A DNA stretch of 64,000 nt. It comes from Lacticaseibacillus yichunensis (GTDB taxonomy: Bacteria > Bacillota > Bacilli > Lactobacillales > Lactobacillaceae). The notes under the pieces were generated by a model. The model searched no databases. It was not told the origin of the DNA and saw only the letters and a list, made by a program, of their open reading frames with translations. The stretch is from the NCBI RefSeq assembly GCF_003946405.1, contig NZ_RHOG01000003.1, positions 1 through 64,000 on the forward strand. Reading direction: 5' to 3'. The translations under genes were made by a program, and so were the position numbers. The stretch's first letter is position 1. Each line of letters starts with the position of its first letter. Positions 55,045 through 64,000 of this stretch are shown one piece after another.

Positions 55045-55674
55045 ATGGTAGGGGTTTATTTACGGGGAATGCTCGTCACTTTTGCATTGGTCAGTTCGAT
55101 CGGGATGCAAAATATATTCATGTTCAATCAGGCAATGAGTCAGCGGTTGCGCCGCGCATTTCTGATCGCGTTTTTCGTTTGGGTCGCCGATACGGCACTG
55201 ACCGCCGTTGCGTTCTTGGGCCTCGGGTCGATCATCGCCAGCAACGCGGTCCTCAAGGTGACGATCATGTTGATCGGCGGGGCGGTCGTGGTCTGGATGG
55301 GCTGGGGCATCTTGCGAAGCGCGCACAGCGCCCAGTTTGGCAATGACAACCAGGTGTTGACCTTGCGAGAGGCGTTTGGCGAAGCCTGGATCGTAGCGTT
55401 TGCCAATCCCCAGGCGTTGGTCGACACCAGCGTGACCCTTGGCGCTTTGCGCAGCACGCTGACTGCCGCACAGGCGATTCCGTTTCTGCTCGGCATTATC
55501 ACATCGACGGCGATCTGGTTCATCGCCATCACGACCTTGATCGGCCTATTAAAAAATCGATTGCCGCGGCGTCTACTGATGTGGGTCAATATTATTTCGG
55601 GGTTCATCGTCATGGGCTATGGGGTCGTCTTGATCTTCCACGCGGGCCAGGCGATCGTCGGCGCATTGTTCTAG
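55045..55674 (+). CDS. LysE/ArgO family amino acid exporter
   Basis: 209 residues with six membrane segments. The N-terminal S-I-G-M-Q-N-x-F-x-F-x-Q-A and the middle F-A-N-P-Q-A-L-V-D-T are family marks of basic amino acid exporters. GGGAGGAC precedes the ATG. A leader terminator lies 16 bp upstream. The deformylase-like gene starts 10 bp after its stop, so they form an operon. Confidence 0.9.
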   Translation: MVGVYLRGMLVTFALVSSIGMQNIFMFNQAMSQRLRRAFLIAFFVWVADTALTAVAFLGLGSIIASNAVLKVTIMLIGGAVVVWMGWGILRSAHSAQFGNDNQVLTLREAFGEAWIVAFANPQALVDTSVTLGALRSTLTAAQAIPFLLGIITSTAIWFIAITTLIGLLKNRLPRRLLMWVNIISGFIVMGYGVVLIFHAGQAIVGALF

Positions 55675-55684
55675 GAGGCGCGAT

Positions 55685-56095
55685 ATGAAGCAAAAGATCA
55701 TGAAAGATCCAACTTTTTTGAGTCAACCGGCTCCAGCGACGGGCCTACCGGATGATCAATTGGCGCAGAATTTGGTAGATACATTGCTCGCGCACCAAGA
55801 CCATTGCGTTGGCATGGCCGCAAATATGATCGGCGTCAACAAAGCGATGATCGTGCTGTTTATGGGCGCCTTGCCAGTCGTGATGGTCGCGCCACAGATC
55901 ATCAAACAAAGTGGCCGTTATGAGACAAAAGAAGGATGCCTATCTCTGCTTGGCGAACGGCCCGCGACCCGGTACCAGGCAATCACCGTCACTTTCAAAG
56001 ATCGTGGCGGCGTCGCCCATACACAGGCGTTCACCGGATTTGTCGCGCAAGTGATCCAGCACGAATGCGATCACCTTGCTGGTAAGTTGATTTGA
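55685..56095 (+). CDS. Peptide deformylase-like protein
   Basis: 136 residues. Two of the three deformylase motifs are intact: E-G-C-L-S-L with the metal-binding Cys and H-E-C-D-H near the C-terminus. The first motif, normally G-x-G-x-A-A-x-Q, reads G-M-A-A-N-M-I-G, so the Gln that stabilises the transition state is replaced. This is the pattern of the short type-III-like deformylases in Firmicutes, some of which lack activity. A housekeeping Def is expected elsewhere. AGGAGG precedes the ATG. Confidence 0.8.
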   Translation: MKQKIMKDPTFLSQPAPATGLPDDQLAQNLVDTLLAHQDHCVGMAANMIGVNKAMIVLFMGALPVVMVAPQIIKQSGRYETKEGCLSLLGERPATRYQAITVTFKDRGGVAHTQAFTGFVAQVIQHECDHLAGKLI

Positions 56096-56098
56096 CGG

Positions 56099-56156
56099 AA
56101 AAAACGGTTCGGCGTAGCTCGCACGGAATGTGTATGAGTTGCGCTGAACCGTTTTT
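56099..56156 (+). terminator. Terminator after the deformylase-like gene
   Basis: AAAAACGGTTC/GAACCGTTTTT, extended by GCG/CGC. Confidence 0.85.
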
Positions 56157-56195
56157 ATGTGGGACAAGGCGTGTGAAGTTTATGTGGTGAGAACT

Positions 56196-56585
56196 GCGCG
56201 CCCCTCCACCCTTCCTTTAGTCGGGTTCCAGCCCGCATTGTCGGATCGTCTAGCTGACTCGGGCACTCGAGGTGAAGAGCGCCTCAAGCGCCCGAGCCAA
56301 GCTACCCGACCGACCATCCCGCGGGCTTCCACACCCTTTAGTCGGGTTTCGGTGCGCAGGGGTGAGACATCTAACCGACTCGCGCACTCGCTAGCGAAGA
56401 CCGCTATCAAGCGCACGAGCCAGGTTAGCTGCTCACCCCTAAACGCGCCCCTCCACAGCCTTTAGTCGGGTTCCAGCCCGCATGGTCGAGGCAAATAGGT
56501 ACGCCCGTCACTCGGGGCGAAGTACGCCCCAAGCGCCAGGCTAGCCTATCTGCTCGACCATACCCGCGGGCTTCCACACCCTTCT
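56196..56585 (-). repeat. Nested stem-loop repeat, locus I (three full units and an end fragment)
   Basis: Period 120 to 124 bp with the array-specific linker CACACCCTTTAGTCGGGTT. The arms of the three units differ: inner hairpins GAGGTG/CGCCTC, TAGCG/CGCTA and GGGGCG/CGCCCC; outer arms AGGGGTGAG/CTCACCCCT in unit 2 and ATGGTCGAG/CTCGACCAT in unit 3. The array starts right after the stop of the metallophosphoesterase gene, in its direction. Confidence 0.88.
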
Positions 56586-56586
56586 C

Positions 56587-57429
56587 TTACCACGGGTCTT
56601 TTTCTATTAGTTGCTGGGCTTGGCGCAGGAAGTCGTTTGCCAGGTTGTCTGCGGCGACGGCCGGGCGATTGTAGGTGAAGCCGCCTGTTTGAATCAGCTT
56701 GAGATACAGATTGGCATAGGGCAGGTCGCTCGTTTTGGCCCATTCGATCTCCTGGGCGAGGTCGTATGGGACGTTGCGCTGCTCCCAGCCCGCGAAGTGG
56801 CCGTCGTCGATGCGCAGGAGCCCGTACTCGGCTTTTGCGCCAGCCAACCGTAGATCGACGGTCACCGCCTGGCCGATACTGCCTGGATTCAGCACGAGTT
56901 GGCCATGGGTCGTTGGGCGTAAGAGTGGCTGGTGGGTGTGCCCGTACAAGGCGATCAGGGCGTTGGATCCCTCAAATAGGCTGTCAAAATGATCCTGCGG
57001 CGCATCTGGTGCCGTATATGAACCGCGGCAGCTGGTCGGGGTCGCGTGAAAAACAGACAGAATTAGGCCATCAATGTCGACGTCTTGCTGCAGCGGCCGG
57101 CTGGCGTAAAAGCGAAATTCGTCGGCGGACAGTTGGCTTCGGTCATACCCGGAGGTCACCACGGCCATGATTGCCTTGGCGTTGTCCTCAAATCCCTTGA
57201 ACTGGTGCGCGAGCAAACTTTGATAGACTTCCTCGTGATTGCCAATCACCCAGGCAAGGGGATGCAACGCCTGGAGCGCCGCTGTGACCTCGTGAGGCCG
57301 CGGCCCGCGGTTGACCATGTCACCCACCACCAAATAATCGGTCACGCCTTGGTCTTTGGCATCTGCCAATACAGCTTGCAGCGCACTGTAATTGCCATGC
57401 GAATCAGATAAAACTGCGATCGTTCTCAT
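56587..57429 (-). CDS. Metallophosphoesterase, YfcE/MJ0936-like
   Basis: 280 residues with the metal ligands D-S-H-G-N-Y (near 8), G-D-x-V-N-R-G-P (near 40), G-N-H-E and Y-G-H-T-H-Q. It belongs to the small calcineurin-like phosphodiesterases; the substrate is unknown. The ATG at 57429 follows GAAGGAAT; six codons more upstream are possible but less well placed. It is followed by the DUF554 gene's stop 36 bp upstream on the same strand, so they may be one transcript. Confidence 0.85.
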   Translation of the reverse strand: MRTIAVLSDSHGNYSALQAVLADAKDQGVTDYLVVGDMVNRGPRPHEVTAALQALHPLAWVIGNHEEVYQSLLAHQFKGFEDNAKAIMAVVTSGYDRSQLSADEFRFYASRPLQQDVDIDGLILSVFHATPTSCRGSYTAPDAPQDHFDSLFEGSNALIALYGHTHQPLLRPTTHGQLVLNPGSIGQAVTVDLRLAGAKAEYGLLRIDDGHFAGWEQRNVPYDLAQEIEWAKTSDLPYANLYLKLIQTGGFTYNRPAVAADNLANDFLRQAQQLIEKDPW

Positions 57430-57465
57430 TTTTTCACATTCCTTCATTAAATTAAGCCGATTTCG

Positions 57466-58161
57466 TTAGAGACCCATTGCCTGCAAGATCGGTACGACCA
57501 CAAGTGGCACCGCCAACGCAGGCAGGAGATTCATCGGATGGCAATCCTTGATCTTGAGCAGGCCAAGGCCGGACGCCAAGATCAGCGCGCCGCCGGTGAT
57601 CGTTAGTTCCGTAATCATGGCGCTGGAGATCGCGTCACTGGCCAGTAGCGTCACGCCAAAAATTGCGCCTTGCCAGCAAAAAAGGACCGGGGCGGCGGCA
57701 ATCATGCCGATGCCAAATGTCGAGGCCAGGACCATCGCGGTGATGCCGTCCAGCATCCCATTGGTGAATAAAAATGTCTGGTCGCCTTTGAGCGCGGCCT
57801 GCATTGGCCCGACGATCGACAGCGTTCCGATGCAGTAAAGCAAAATGCCAGTTGCCAGCCCCTGCGCCAGAGACGGCCCGCCATCCTCGTGGTCAAACCG
57901 CGCCAGCAGGTGATCGAAGCGGTCCTCCAGGCGAAGCGCGCTCCCAATCACCGCGCCGATCGCAAGGCTGGCGATGAAGAGGACGGGATAATGGCTGGCG
58001 CCCATGTGGCTGATCGTCGTGTTCAGCCCCAGACACACGACCGCCAAGCCCAGTCCGGTCATCAGGTCGCGCGTGATGGTCTCGTTCATGCCGCGCTTAA
58101 ATAGCGCCCCGACTGCACTGCCGACGATGATCATCACCGTATTGAAAAGGGTCCCTGTCAT
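57466..58161 (-). CDS. DUF554 membrane protein (YqgA/YdfK type)
   Basis: 231 residues with about six or seven membrane segments. The start T-G-T-L-F-N-T, the G-L-G-L-A-V-V-C-L-G segment and F-T-N-G-M-L-D-G-I-T-A are typical of DUF554. Transport function is suspected for the family, not shown. GGAGG precedes the ATG. Confidence 0.88.
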   Translation of the reverse strand: MTGTLFNTVMIIVGSAVGALFKRGMNETITRDLMTGLGLAVVCLGLNTTISHMGASHYPVLFIASLAIGAVIGSALRLEDRFDHLLARFDHEDGGPSLAQGLATGILLYCIGTLSIVGPMQAALKGDQTFLFTNGMLDGITAMVLASTFGIGMIAAAPVLFCWQGAIFGVTLLASDAISSAMITELTITGGALILASGLGLLKIKDCHPMNLLPALAVPLVVVPILQAMGL

Positions 58162-58281
58162 AATTTGCCTCCGTTTGTCTATGCCTTCGATTATAGCCAT
58201 TGCGCAGGGCCAAAGGTCAAGGCTGTTTGCTTGTTTTCACTCCCGGCCGCGGGTATCATGGGCGCAACTGGAGGTGGGCAC

Positions 58282-59160
58282 ATGATTCTTTTGGGGAAAA
58301 AATGGCGCGCGACACTGGCTTTGGCGCTGGGTCTATTGGTTTTGGCCAGCTGCCAGCCCAATCGACAAAAGACGGCGCGTCCCGCGCCGGAAACAGTGCT
58401 GTATGTTCATGGCTACAGCGGAGGTAAAGGCTCGACCAATTTTCTGATCAATTATGCGGTGGCGCATGCCGGGGCCACCAAAGCGCTGGTGGCCACCGTC
58501 AACGCCTCTGGCAAGGTCCATTTTACCGGACGCTGGCCCCAGACTGCCACGCGGCCGCTTGTGCAGGTGATTTTTCAGCAGAATCGCGACCCCGACCCTG
58601 CACACCTGAGCTTGTGGCTTCGCAACGTGACGCGCGCGTTGAAGCAGCGGTATGGCGTCAAGAAGATCGGCATCGTGGCGCATTCCATGGGCAACAACGC
58701 GACCATGGCATATGAGCTGCGCGACGGGAAAAAGCCTGGCCAGCCACAACTTGTGCATTACGTTGCCATCGCGGCCTCAATCAACGGCATCGTGGATCCA
58801 AACATTGGGAATGCCGCGCTCACAGGCATCACGGGTAACGCGACTGGCGCGCAGTTCGCACATAATGTTTTTGCCAAAGACGGCCGACCGAAGTATCAAA
58901 CGCCTGATTATCGACAGTTGGCTGCCTTGCGCGATCAATGGCCAGCAGGCGTTGAGGTCCTCAATTTGATCGGTGACCTCAAAGACGGCTCCGAAAGTGA
59001 TGGCCGGGTCCCGGTTGCCAGTGCGCGCAGCCTGCGGTATTTGATGCCGACCGCCGCCTTGTACGCGACCCGCATTTTCACCGGCAAGTCCGCCCAGCAC
59101 AGTGCCCTACATGAAAATGCTCAGGTGGCCAAAGCCGTGGATGACTTCATTTGGAAATGA
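58282..59160 (+). CDS. Alpha/beta hydrolase lipoprotein, DUF915 type
   Basis: 292 residues: a signal peptide with lipobox L-A-S-C (about residue 21) and an alpha/beta hydrolase domain with H-G-Y-S-G-G near the N-terminus and the nucleophile Ser in A-H-S-M-G-N-N. The end holds S-D-G-R-V-P and a late His (Q-H-S-A-L-H-E-N). It should be a lipid-anchored esterase at the outer membrane face. GGAGGTG precedes the ATG at 58282; the reading frame runs further back without a site. Confidence 0.88.
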   Translation: MILLGKKWRATLALALGLLVLASCQPNRQKTARPAPETVLYVHGYSGGKGSTNFLINYAVAHAGATKALVATVNASGKVHFTGRWPQTATRPLVQVIFQQNRDPDPAHLSLWLRNVTRALKQRYGVKKIGIVAHSMGNNATMAYELRDGKKPGQPQLVHYVAIAASINGIVDPNIGNAALTGITGNATGAQFAHNVFAKDGRPKYQTPDYRQLAALRDQWPAGVEVLNLIGDLKDGSESDGRVPVASARSLRYLMPTAALYATRIFTGKSAQHSALHENAQVAKAVDDFIWK

Positions 59161-59252
59161 ATCCGGCGCAGTCAAGTTCCACCCCCCGTTTCGCTGGTAG
59201 TCCAGATATGCTAGGATGAGAACGATATGAGAAAAATGAAAAGAGGGGTATC

Positions 59253-61052
59253 ATGGCAGATCAGTTGAAACGAAGCGAGGCACCAGTAGCACTCACTTGG
59301 AATTTGCAGGATCTTTTCGAAACACCGACGGATTTTGCGGCCGCGTTGACGGAATTGAAGCAACTCGGGGCCGATTTGGCGACCCAAGCCGAAGACTTCA
59401 CCAAAGACGGGGACCATTTTCTCAAGGCAGTGCGTGATTATTTCAATGCGTTGGTAAAGTTGACCCGCGCCTATTTGTACGCGGAACTGGAAAATGCGCA
59501 GGACACGACCGACGCGACCGGCCTTCAAGATTGGGCGGACGTGCAGACAGTCGGCACGGCCTTTGACCAAGCGACGGCCTGGTTCTCGCCGGCTGTTGTG
59601 GCGCTGGATGAGGGGACGCTAACACAATTTCAGAGTAATTTGCCTGAATTGGCAGATTATGCGCGCCAGCTTGCGAAGATTCGCACCCTGGTCGGCCATG
59701 TGTTGCCGAAAGAACAGGAAGCCCTGCTGGCCCAACTCAGCTCGAGCCTCAATAGCGCCGGCGCGATTCAAGAAACGCTGGATGACTCCGACCTGACATT
59801 TGGCCAGATCGACTACGATGGCAAGACGCAGGCGCTGACGAAGGGGTTGATGGGGCCAATCTCGTCCTCCGCGCCGCGTGACGTCCGCCGCATCGCCAGC
59901 AAGCAGTTCCAGACCAGTTACTATGACCATCGCTTCACCTTTGCCAAGACATTGAACGATCACATGCACGCGCAAAATACGATCGCGAAGATCAGGCATT
60001 ACGACTCCGCCCGGCAGATGGATCTGGCGGCCAATGCGGTGCCAGAATCCGTTTACGATACCTTGATCGCGCAGACGCACGCCCATCTGGACCTGCTGCA
60101 TCGCTATTATGCCCTGCGCAAAAAGGTGCTGGGGCTCGACCCGATGTATGGCTATGATGGCAGCGTGCCGTTGACCGGGAAAAAGCCGCCGATCGCGCCT
60201 ACCTATGAGGAAGCCAAAGCCACGGCACTGAAGGCCCTGGCCCCACTTGGTGAAGACTATCTGGCTCACCTGCGCGCTGAATTCGACGGGCGCTGGGTCG
60301 ATGTCCTTGAGACCAAGGGCAAGACCTCTGGTGGTTTTGAGAACTTCGCCAATGGCACCCATCCGTATATTTTGCTCAACTGGGCCGACACATACGGCGA
60401 CATGAGCACCCTGGTCCATGAAAGTGGCCACGCGATGCAAAGTGTCTATTCGGACGAAAATCAATTGCCCTGGAACTCGTGGTATCCGATCTTCACCGCC
60501 GAGATCGCCTCAACGACCAACGAAAGCCTCCTGAATGCGTATATGCTTGAGCAGACCAAGGACGACAAGGAAAAACAGATCTACTTGTTGACCGAGGCCG
60601 TCAGTGATTTCACCGGCACACTGTATCGTCAGGCGGAGTTCGCTGAATTTGAGCAGTTCATGTACGAAACAGAGGCAAATGGCACACCGCTGACGCCAGA
60701 AACGCTGACAGCAAAATGGGATAAGATCGATGCCGCGTACGCCGGGCCGGCCGTGACCCCGAATGATTGGCCGAAAGCCTACTGGGCCCATATCCCGCAT
60801 TTCTTCTATAACTACTACATGTATCAGTACGCGACGTCCAAGGCGATCGCGACCAGTTTTGCCCACCGCATCTTGACGGAAGGTGAGCCTGCCGCTGCGC
60901 AATACAAGCAGTTCCTGTCCGCTGGCGACTCGCAGACGCCGGTCGATGTGTTAAAAAATGCTGGAATCGATGTCACCAAGGCTGATTATCTCGAGGAAGC
61001 CTTTGCGACGTTCGAGGCGCAACTCAGCAAACTCGAAGCGCTGTTAAGTTGA
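59253..61052 (+). CDS. pepF: Oligoendopeptidase F (M3 metallopeptidase)
   Basis: 599 residues, full-length. The zinc motif H-E-S-G-H is at 389-393 with the second Glu further on (E-I-A-S-T-x-N-E). The enzyme cuts peptides of about 7 to 17 residues in the cytoplasm. AAAGAGGGG precedes the ATG. Its stop codon (61050-61052) lies inside the first bases of the second copy of the duplicated ncRNA module. Confidence 0.95.
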   Translation: MADQLKRSEAPVALTWNLQDLFETPTDFAAALTELKQLGADLATQAEDFTKDGDHFLKAVRDYFNALVKLTRAYLYAELENAQDTTDATGLQDWADVQTVGTAFDQATAWFSPAVVALDEGTLTQFQSNLPELADYARQLAKIRTLVGHVLPKEQEALLAQLSSSLNSAGAIQETLDDSDLTFGQIDYDGKTQALTKGLMGPISSSAPRDVRRIASKQFQTSYYDHRFTFAKTLNDHMHAQNTIAKIRHYDSARQMDLAANAVPESVYDTLIAQTHAHLDLLHRYYALRKKVLGLDPMYGYDGSVPLTGKKPPIAPTYEEAKATALKALAPLGEDYLAHLRAEFDGRWVDVLETKGKTSGGFENFANGTHPYILLNWADTYGDMSTLVHESGHAMQSVYSDENQLPWNSWYPIFTAEIASTTNESLLNAYMLEQTKDDKEKQIYLLTEAVSDFTGTLYRQAEFAEFEQFMYETEANGTPLTPETLTAKWDKIDAAYAGPAVTPNDWPKAYWAHIPHFFYNYYMYQYATSKAIATSFAHRILTEGEPAAAQYKQFLSAGDSQTPVDVLKNAGIDVTKADYLEEAFATFEAQLSKLEALLS

Positions 61053-61167
61053 CGATTCGCCAATAAAATGAACGATTCACCAAACTGGCGGTCGTGACTG
61101 TCTGCAGATGGTCTGGAACCGCGTCCTGACGCGGTTCTTGTGGCGCTCTGAAGCTTTGAGCCAAGCG

Positions 61168-61206
61168 GTTCAGATGATTGACAAGAAACCGCTTACTATA
61201 TAAAAT
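61168..61206 (+). promoter_or_regulatory. Promoter of ncRNA copy 2
   Basis: TTGACA (61178-61183) and TAAAAT (61201-61206), 17 bp apart, with the same flanking AAGCGGTT/AACCGCTT inverted repeat as copy 1. Confidence 0.7.
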
Positions 61207-61212
61207 AAAGTA

Positions 61213-61535
61213 GAATTCTCGATTGCAGGTGTAGGCCTTGCTAACCTACTGCTCTCCTGTACAATTTTTCGGAGATCCACCCGGTGCGCCGGGTTCCGAG
61301 CATCATCAGCTTTTCCCGGGGCCACTTGGGCGAGGTCCGCTGACTTAGTTCAAGTGGTATAAAGCCACGACGGTCACCATTACTACTATAGTGACTAGAG
61401 GTAGCGACAGTGCTATCGCCGTTACCCGCCAAGGTGAAAAGGGTCCCGCCAGTTGGTCGCATGCTGGCGGTCACATAGGGCACTGCAGTCACGTAATCGA
61501 ATAAAAGCAAAATTGGGGCCTTTCGGGGCCTCTTT
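61213..61535 (+). ncRNA. Candidate structured small RNA, copy 2
   Basis: As copy 1; the first ~200 nt are identical. The differences fall in the loop of the GCGA/TCGC hairpin, in the loop of the CCGCCAG/CTGGCGG hairpin (two bases longer here) and in the single-stranded part before the terminator. Confidence 0.65.
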
Positions 61536-61561
61536 GTCGTGGCTGGACCGCCATCCCGACT

Positions 61562-61606
61562 CAAAAACGGCGTCGACATTGTGTTTGTCGGCGCCGCTTT
61601 TTTTGT
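61562..61606. terminator. Bidirectional terminator between the ncRNA and the surface protein gene
   Basis: AACGGCG-CGACA/TGTCG-CGCCG arms with T run on the plus strand and T run on the minus strand. Confidence 0.8.
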
Positions 61607-61657
61607 CGTCTCATTCGCGCACAGATCGGGGGAATCGATGCGATAAGAGAATGTGTG

Positions 61658-64000
61658 CTACTTGGATCGGTGGGTGCGCCATTCGACGCTGGCAATACCC
61701 GCAATGATCGTGCCGAGTAGCAACAAGCCTGCCCAGATCAACAAAGTGCCCTGGTCATCGCCAGTCTTTGGCATCGTCTTTTGCGCTGGAACCACCACGA
61801 CCTTTTTTGCGGGTTGCTCGCTGTTGGTCGTTGGTTTCTTGTCAGGCGTTGTGTTTGGCTTCCCAGCTGGGGCCGGCTTGGCTGGCGCTTTCGGTGCGCT
61901 CGGTGTGTCCGGCCGGCCAGGCGTCTCCGGTTTTACCGGGGTCTCAGGCTTGCTTGGCGTTTCCGGTTTGTTCGGCGTCTCAGGCTTGCTTGGTACTTCC
62001 GGTTGCTTTGGTGCCTCGGGTTTAACCGGTGTTTCCGGCTTGCCAGGATTTTGCGGGGTCTCCGGCTTGCCAGGCACTTCTGGCTTCCCGGGCTCACTCG
62101 GTTTTTCGACCGGGGCCGCCAGCAATGCCGGCGCCATGTGCGATGCTTCAACGTAGCCAGTGGTGCGATGCTGGACTTGCATGCCATATGTGGCGAGCGG
62201 CACCAGGCGAATGTTCGTCACAGTCTGCTTTTTGATCTGAGCGAATTTTTCCTTTTGGCTGATTTGCCAATTGCCTTGGCCGACCGCACGATAGGTCTTT
62301 CCGCCATCCGTACTGATGTCGACGCGATAACTTAAAATAGTGCCCAGCGCGTCGGTGCCCATCTTCGTGTTTTTCGGCGTGTAGCGAATACCATCGATCG
62401 CGGTTGGCTGCTTGAAGGCAAAATCGACCCAGCCGTATTTTTCCAGATTGCTGCTTTCCGCGGACTTCCAGTTGGTGCGGCGGGCTTCCTCGCCGCTGTC
62501 TGAGAGATAGTCGAGGCCGACATTGTCGCGCTGGAGACTGGCGGCACTGACGGTGTACCCGGTTGGCTGAATGCTGTCGGAGAATTGTGGGTCGCGGTCC
62601 TTGAGATCAAAATCCATCTTGTCGGCGTAGATCCATTCGTGCGTCGCGTAGTTGCGAATACGTACGTGGATCTTGGTGCCGTCGACGGTGACCTGGTAGC
62701 CAAGCTGGGTGCTACGATCCGAGCCGTAATCCTGACGAATGAAGGCAGGGACGTCAACGATGTGGCCAAACTCGGTGTGGTACGTGGCGACCATGTCTGG
62801 GCCGGAATGAATGTGGCCGGTGAAGATCACGGCTTGTGGGTATTTCTTGAGCACGTTTTTCAGCTTCTGCTCGCCGCCACCGATGCGATCCAAGTTGATG
62901 TGGTCGGCATAGCCTTCAAACGTTTGATGAATCGACAGGAAACCGGGTTTGGACGGATCATTTTCCTGCGCGATCGTCTTGTCGACCCAGGCAATCTGTT
63001 CGTCAGATAAATAGGCCTGGTCCTTCAAGTCGCGTTCGGTGTTGAGAACTAAAAAATGGTAACCGCCGACCCATTGATCCCAGTAGACCTTGCGCTGGTC
63101 CGCCGGGTTTTGATGGGTCTTGCTGTTGGCCATGTAGCGGCGGTTATATTGCAGATAGCGATCAAACACCGGCGTCGTGGCGCCAGGGGCCGTCGTCGGG
63201 TCCTGGACATCCTTGCTGGGGTTCTGCTTGGTCCCTTGCCAGCGGACGTCATGATTGCCCAGCGCGACGATTGGGGTGCGCTTTGGGGTGATGAATTGGT
63301 CGATGCTGTCATACAAGTTGTTGTATTGGTCGATCTTCCCGTTGTCGGTGTTGTCGCCGGTCATGATCACCGCTTGTGAGTCGGGATTGATGCGGTCGAC
63401 TTGTTTGAGCGCGTTTTGAAAATTCGTCACGGTCTGCGCACTAGAGAGATGCACATCGGAAAACACGTTGAAGGTGAATTTTCCCGGAACGGTGTTACTG
63501 GTCTCGTCCAGAAAATCGATCTGCGCCTGCTTGAGCGCGGCAATCGCATTCGTTGCGTCGGCACCAAGTTTCATCGTCTGCGCCAACAGGTCGATTGCCT
63601 TTTGCAGGGCTACTTTGCGATCGGTGGGCTGCTGCGAATGAGCCGCAAGCAGCGCACGGGCCTTGTTGAGCTCTTGTTGCGCCGCAAACTTGGCGTATTC
63701 GGCACTGATGCGGAATTCCGGCACCACGCCCCGGTAGATAGTCAGCTCGTCGATCAAGGCATCATCGAGCCCGAATTGGCCAAGTCCGTCTGCGCCGAGC
63801 GTCAGCTGCAAATTGGCGGCATCGCTGGCATCGAAGTCCTTGATCGGCAGTAAGGACTTGCGGCTCGTGATCTTGCCATCCTTGTAGGTGGTCAGATCGC
63901 CGCCGCGGTCGTAGTTGGCGACGATGTAGTGCCACTGCCCGTCGATCGTTCCGCCGATACGGTCGGATTCAACGCGCGTGTGGCCATCCGCCAAGTTGAT
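61658..64000 (-). CDS. Cell-wall anchored metallophosphoesterase (N-terminus outside the window)
   Basis: At least 780 residues are visible; the gene continues past 64000. In order: the end of a LamG/concanavalin-like domain (W-H-Y-I-V-A-N-Y-D), a helical linker, a calcineurin-like domain (S-D-V-H-L, G-D-N-T-D, G-N-H-D, G-H-I-H-S), a discoidin-like carbohydrate-binding domain, a long Pro/Lys/Glu spacer made of P-x-K-P-E-T-type repeats, and a sorting signal M-P-K-T-G with hydrophobic segment and basic tail. It should be a sortase-linked surface phosphoesterase. The M-P-K-T-G variant replaces the usual L-P-x-T-G. Confidence 0.9.
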   Translation of the reverse strand: MNLADGHTRVESDRIGGTIDGQWHYIVANYDRGGDLTTYKDGKITSRKSLLPIKDFDASDAANLQLTLGADGLGQFGLDDALIDELTIYRGVVPEFRISAEYAKFAAQQELNKARALLAAHSQQPTDRKVALQKAIDLLAQTMKLGADATNAIAALKQAQIDFLDETSNTVPGKFTFNVFSDVHLSSAQTVTNFQNALKQVDRINPDSQAVIMTGDNTDNGKIDQYNNLYDSIDQFITPKRTPIVALGNHDVRWQGTKQNPSKDVQDPTTAPGATTPVFDRYLQYNRRYMANSKTHQNPADQRKVYWDQWVGGYHFLVLNTERDLKDQAYLSDEQIAWVDKTIAQENDPSKPGFLSIHQTFEGYADHINLDRIGGGEQKLKNVLKKYPQAVIFTGHIHSGPDMVATYHTEFGHIVDVPAFIRQDYGSDRSTQLGYQVTVDGTKIHVRIRNYATHEWIYADKMDFDLKDRDPQFSDSIQPTGYTVSAASLQRDNVGLDYLSDSGEEARRTNWKSAESSNLEKYGWVDFAFKQPTAIDGIRYTPKNTKMGTDALGTILSYRVDISTDGGKTYRAVGQGNWQISQKEKFAQIKKQTVTNIRLVPLATYGMQVQHRTTGYVEASHMAPALLAAPVEKPSEPGKPEVPGKPETPQNPGKPETPVKPEAPKQPEVPSKPETPNKPETPSKPETPVKPETPGRPDTPSAPKAPAKPAPAGKPNTTPDKKPTTNSEQPAKKVVVVPAQKTMPKTGDDQGTLLIWAGLLLLGTIIAGIASVEWRTHRSK

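Larger units (their letters stand above)
61049..61543 (+). repeat. Duplicated ~494-bp module, copy 2
   Basis: Second copy of the module at 15333-15825. It begins TTGACGATTCGCCAATAAAA, overlapping the pepF stop codon, where copy 1 has TTGGCG. The upstream hairpin here is longer (CCGCGTC/GACGCGG) through matched changes on both arms. Confidence 0.85.

Overview
The window reads as chromosomal DNA of a GC-rich lactobacillus (family Lactobacillaceae). The species cannot be fixed from the sequence alone. The pointers are a phosphoketolase, a D-2-hydroxyisocaproate dehydrogenase very like the one known from the L. casei group, a Ddl ligase with the Phe that marks D-Ala-D-Lac makers, NADH oxidase and lactate oxidase, CcpA (cre) sites, and sigma-A promoters that often carry an extended -10 (TGnTAnnnT).

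Layout. 1-560: window edge with a possible structured RNA on the minus strand. 567-13247: a carbohydrate uptake and breakdown locus: YesL-like protein, two CUT1-type ABC permeases, two paralogous lipoprotein binding proteins, a GH38 alpha-mannosidase and a YesM/YesN-type two-component pair, with cre sites at two promoters. 13444-15301: metallophosphoesterase and small membrane protein, followed by copy 1 of a ~494-bp duplicated module that looks like a free-standing ncRNA gene. 15924-18580: ABC-2 exporter with a TetR regulator and a clear operator. 18811-26570: AraC regulator, GH2 beta-galactosidase, SGNH esterase, sialidase and GH20 hexosaminidase, a second glycan-degrading block. 27306-29670: ddl and a divergent D-2-hydroxyacid dehydrogenase. 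29898-34357: purine permease, acetyltransferase, rarA and two very short membrane proteins. 34602-43500: phosphoketolase, a membrane gene broken by a TGA codon, a baeRF-like protein, tandem class-I amidotransferases and a PTS EIIC. 44150-47430: flavoprotein, then an AT-rich island with a bacteriocin-like secreted protein. 47811-53552: oxygen and flavin enzymes (NADH oxidase, lactate oxidase, flavodoxin, FMN split barrel). 53572-61052: gatD without murT, LysE exporter with a leader terminator, deformylase-like protein, metallophosphoesterase, DUF554, DUF915-type lipoprotein and PepF. 61049-61543: copy 2 of the ncRNA module. 61658-64000: a sortase-anchored metallophosphoesterase that runs off the right edge.

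Two non-coding systems stand out. The first is a family of ~120-139 bp nested stem-loop repeats at nine loci (13 full units by my count). The arms differ between units but remain complementary, while the linker is shared within each array; most begin right after a stop codon or terminator. The second is the duplicated ncRNA module, with a consensus promoter inside an inverted repeat, an almost invariant core and changes confined mainly to hairpin loops.

Together the coding genes describe a bacterium that trims and imports host- or yeast-type glycans (mannose, sialic acid, N-acetylhexosamine, galactose), represses these genes when preferred sugars are present, and copes with oxygen through flavin oxidases. 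All database-dependent statements are from family knowledge and motifs seen by eye; nothing was searched.
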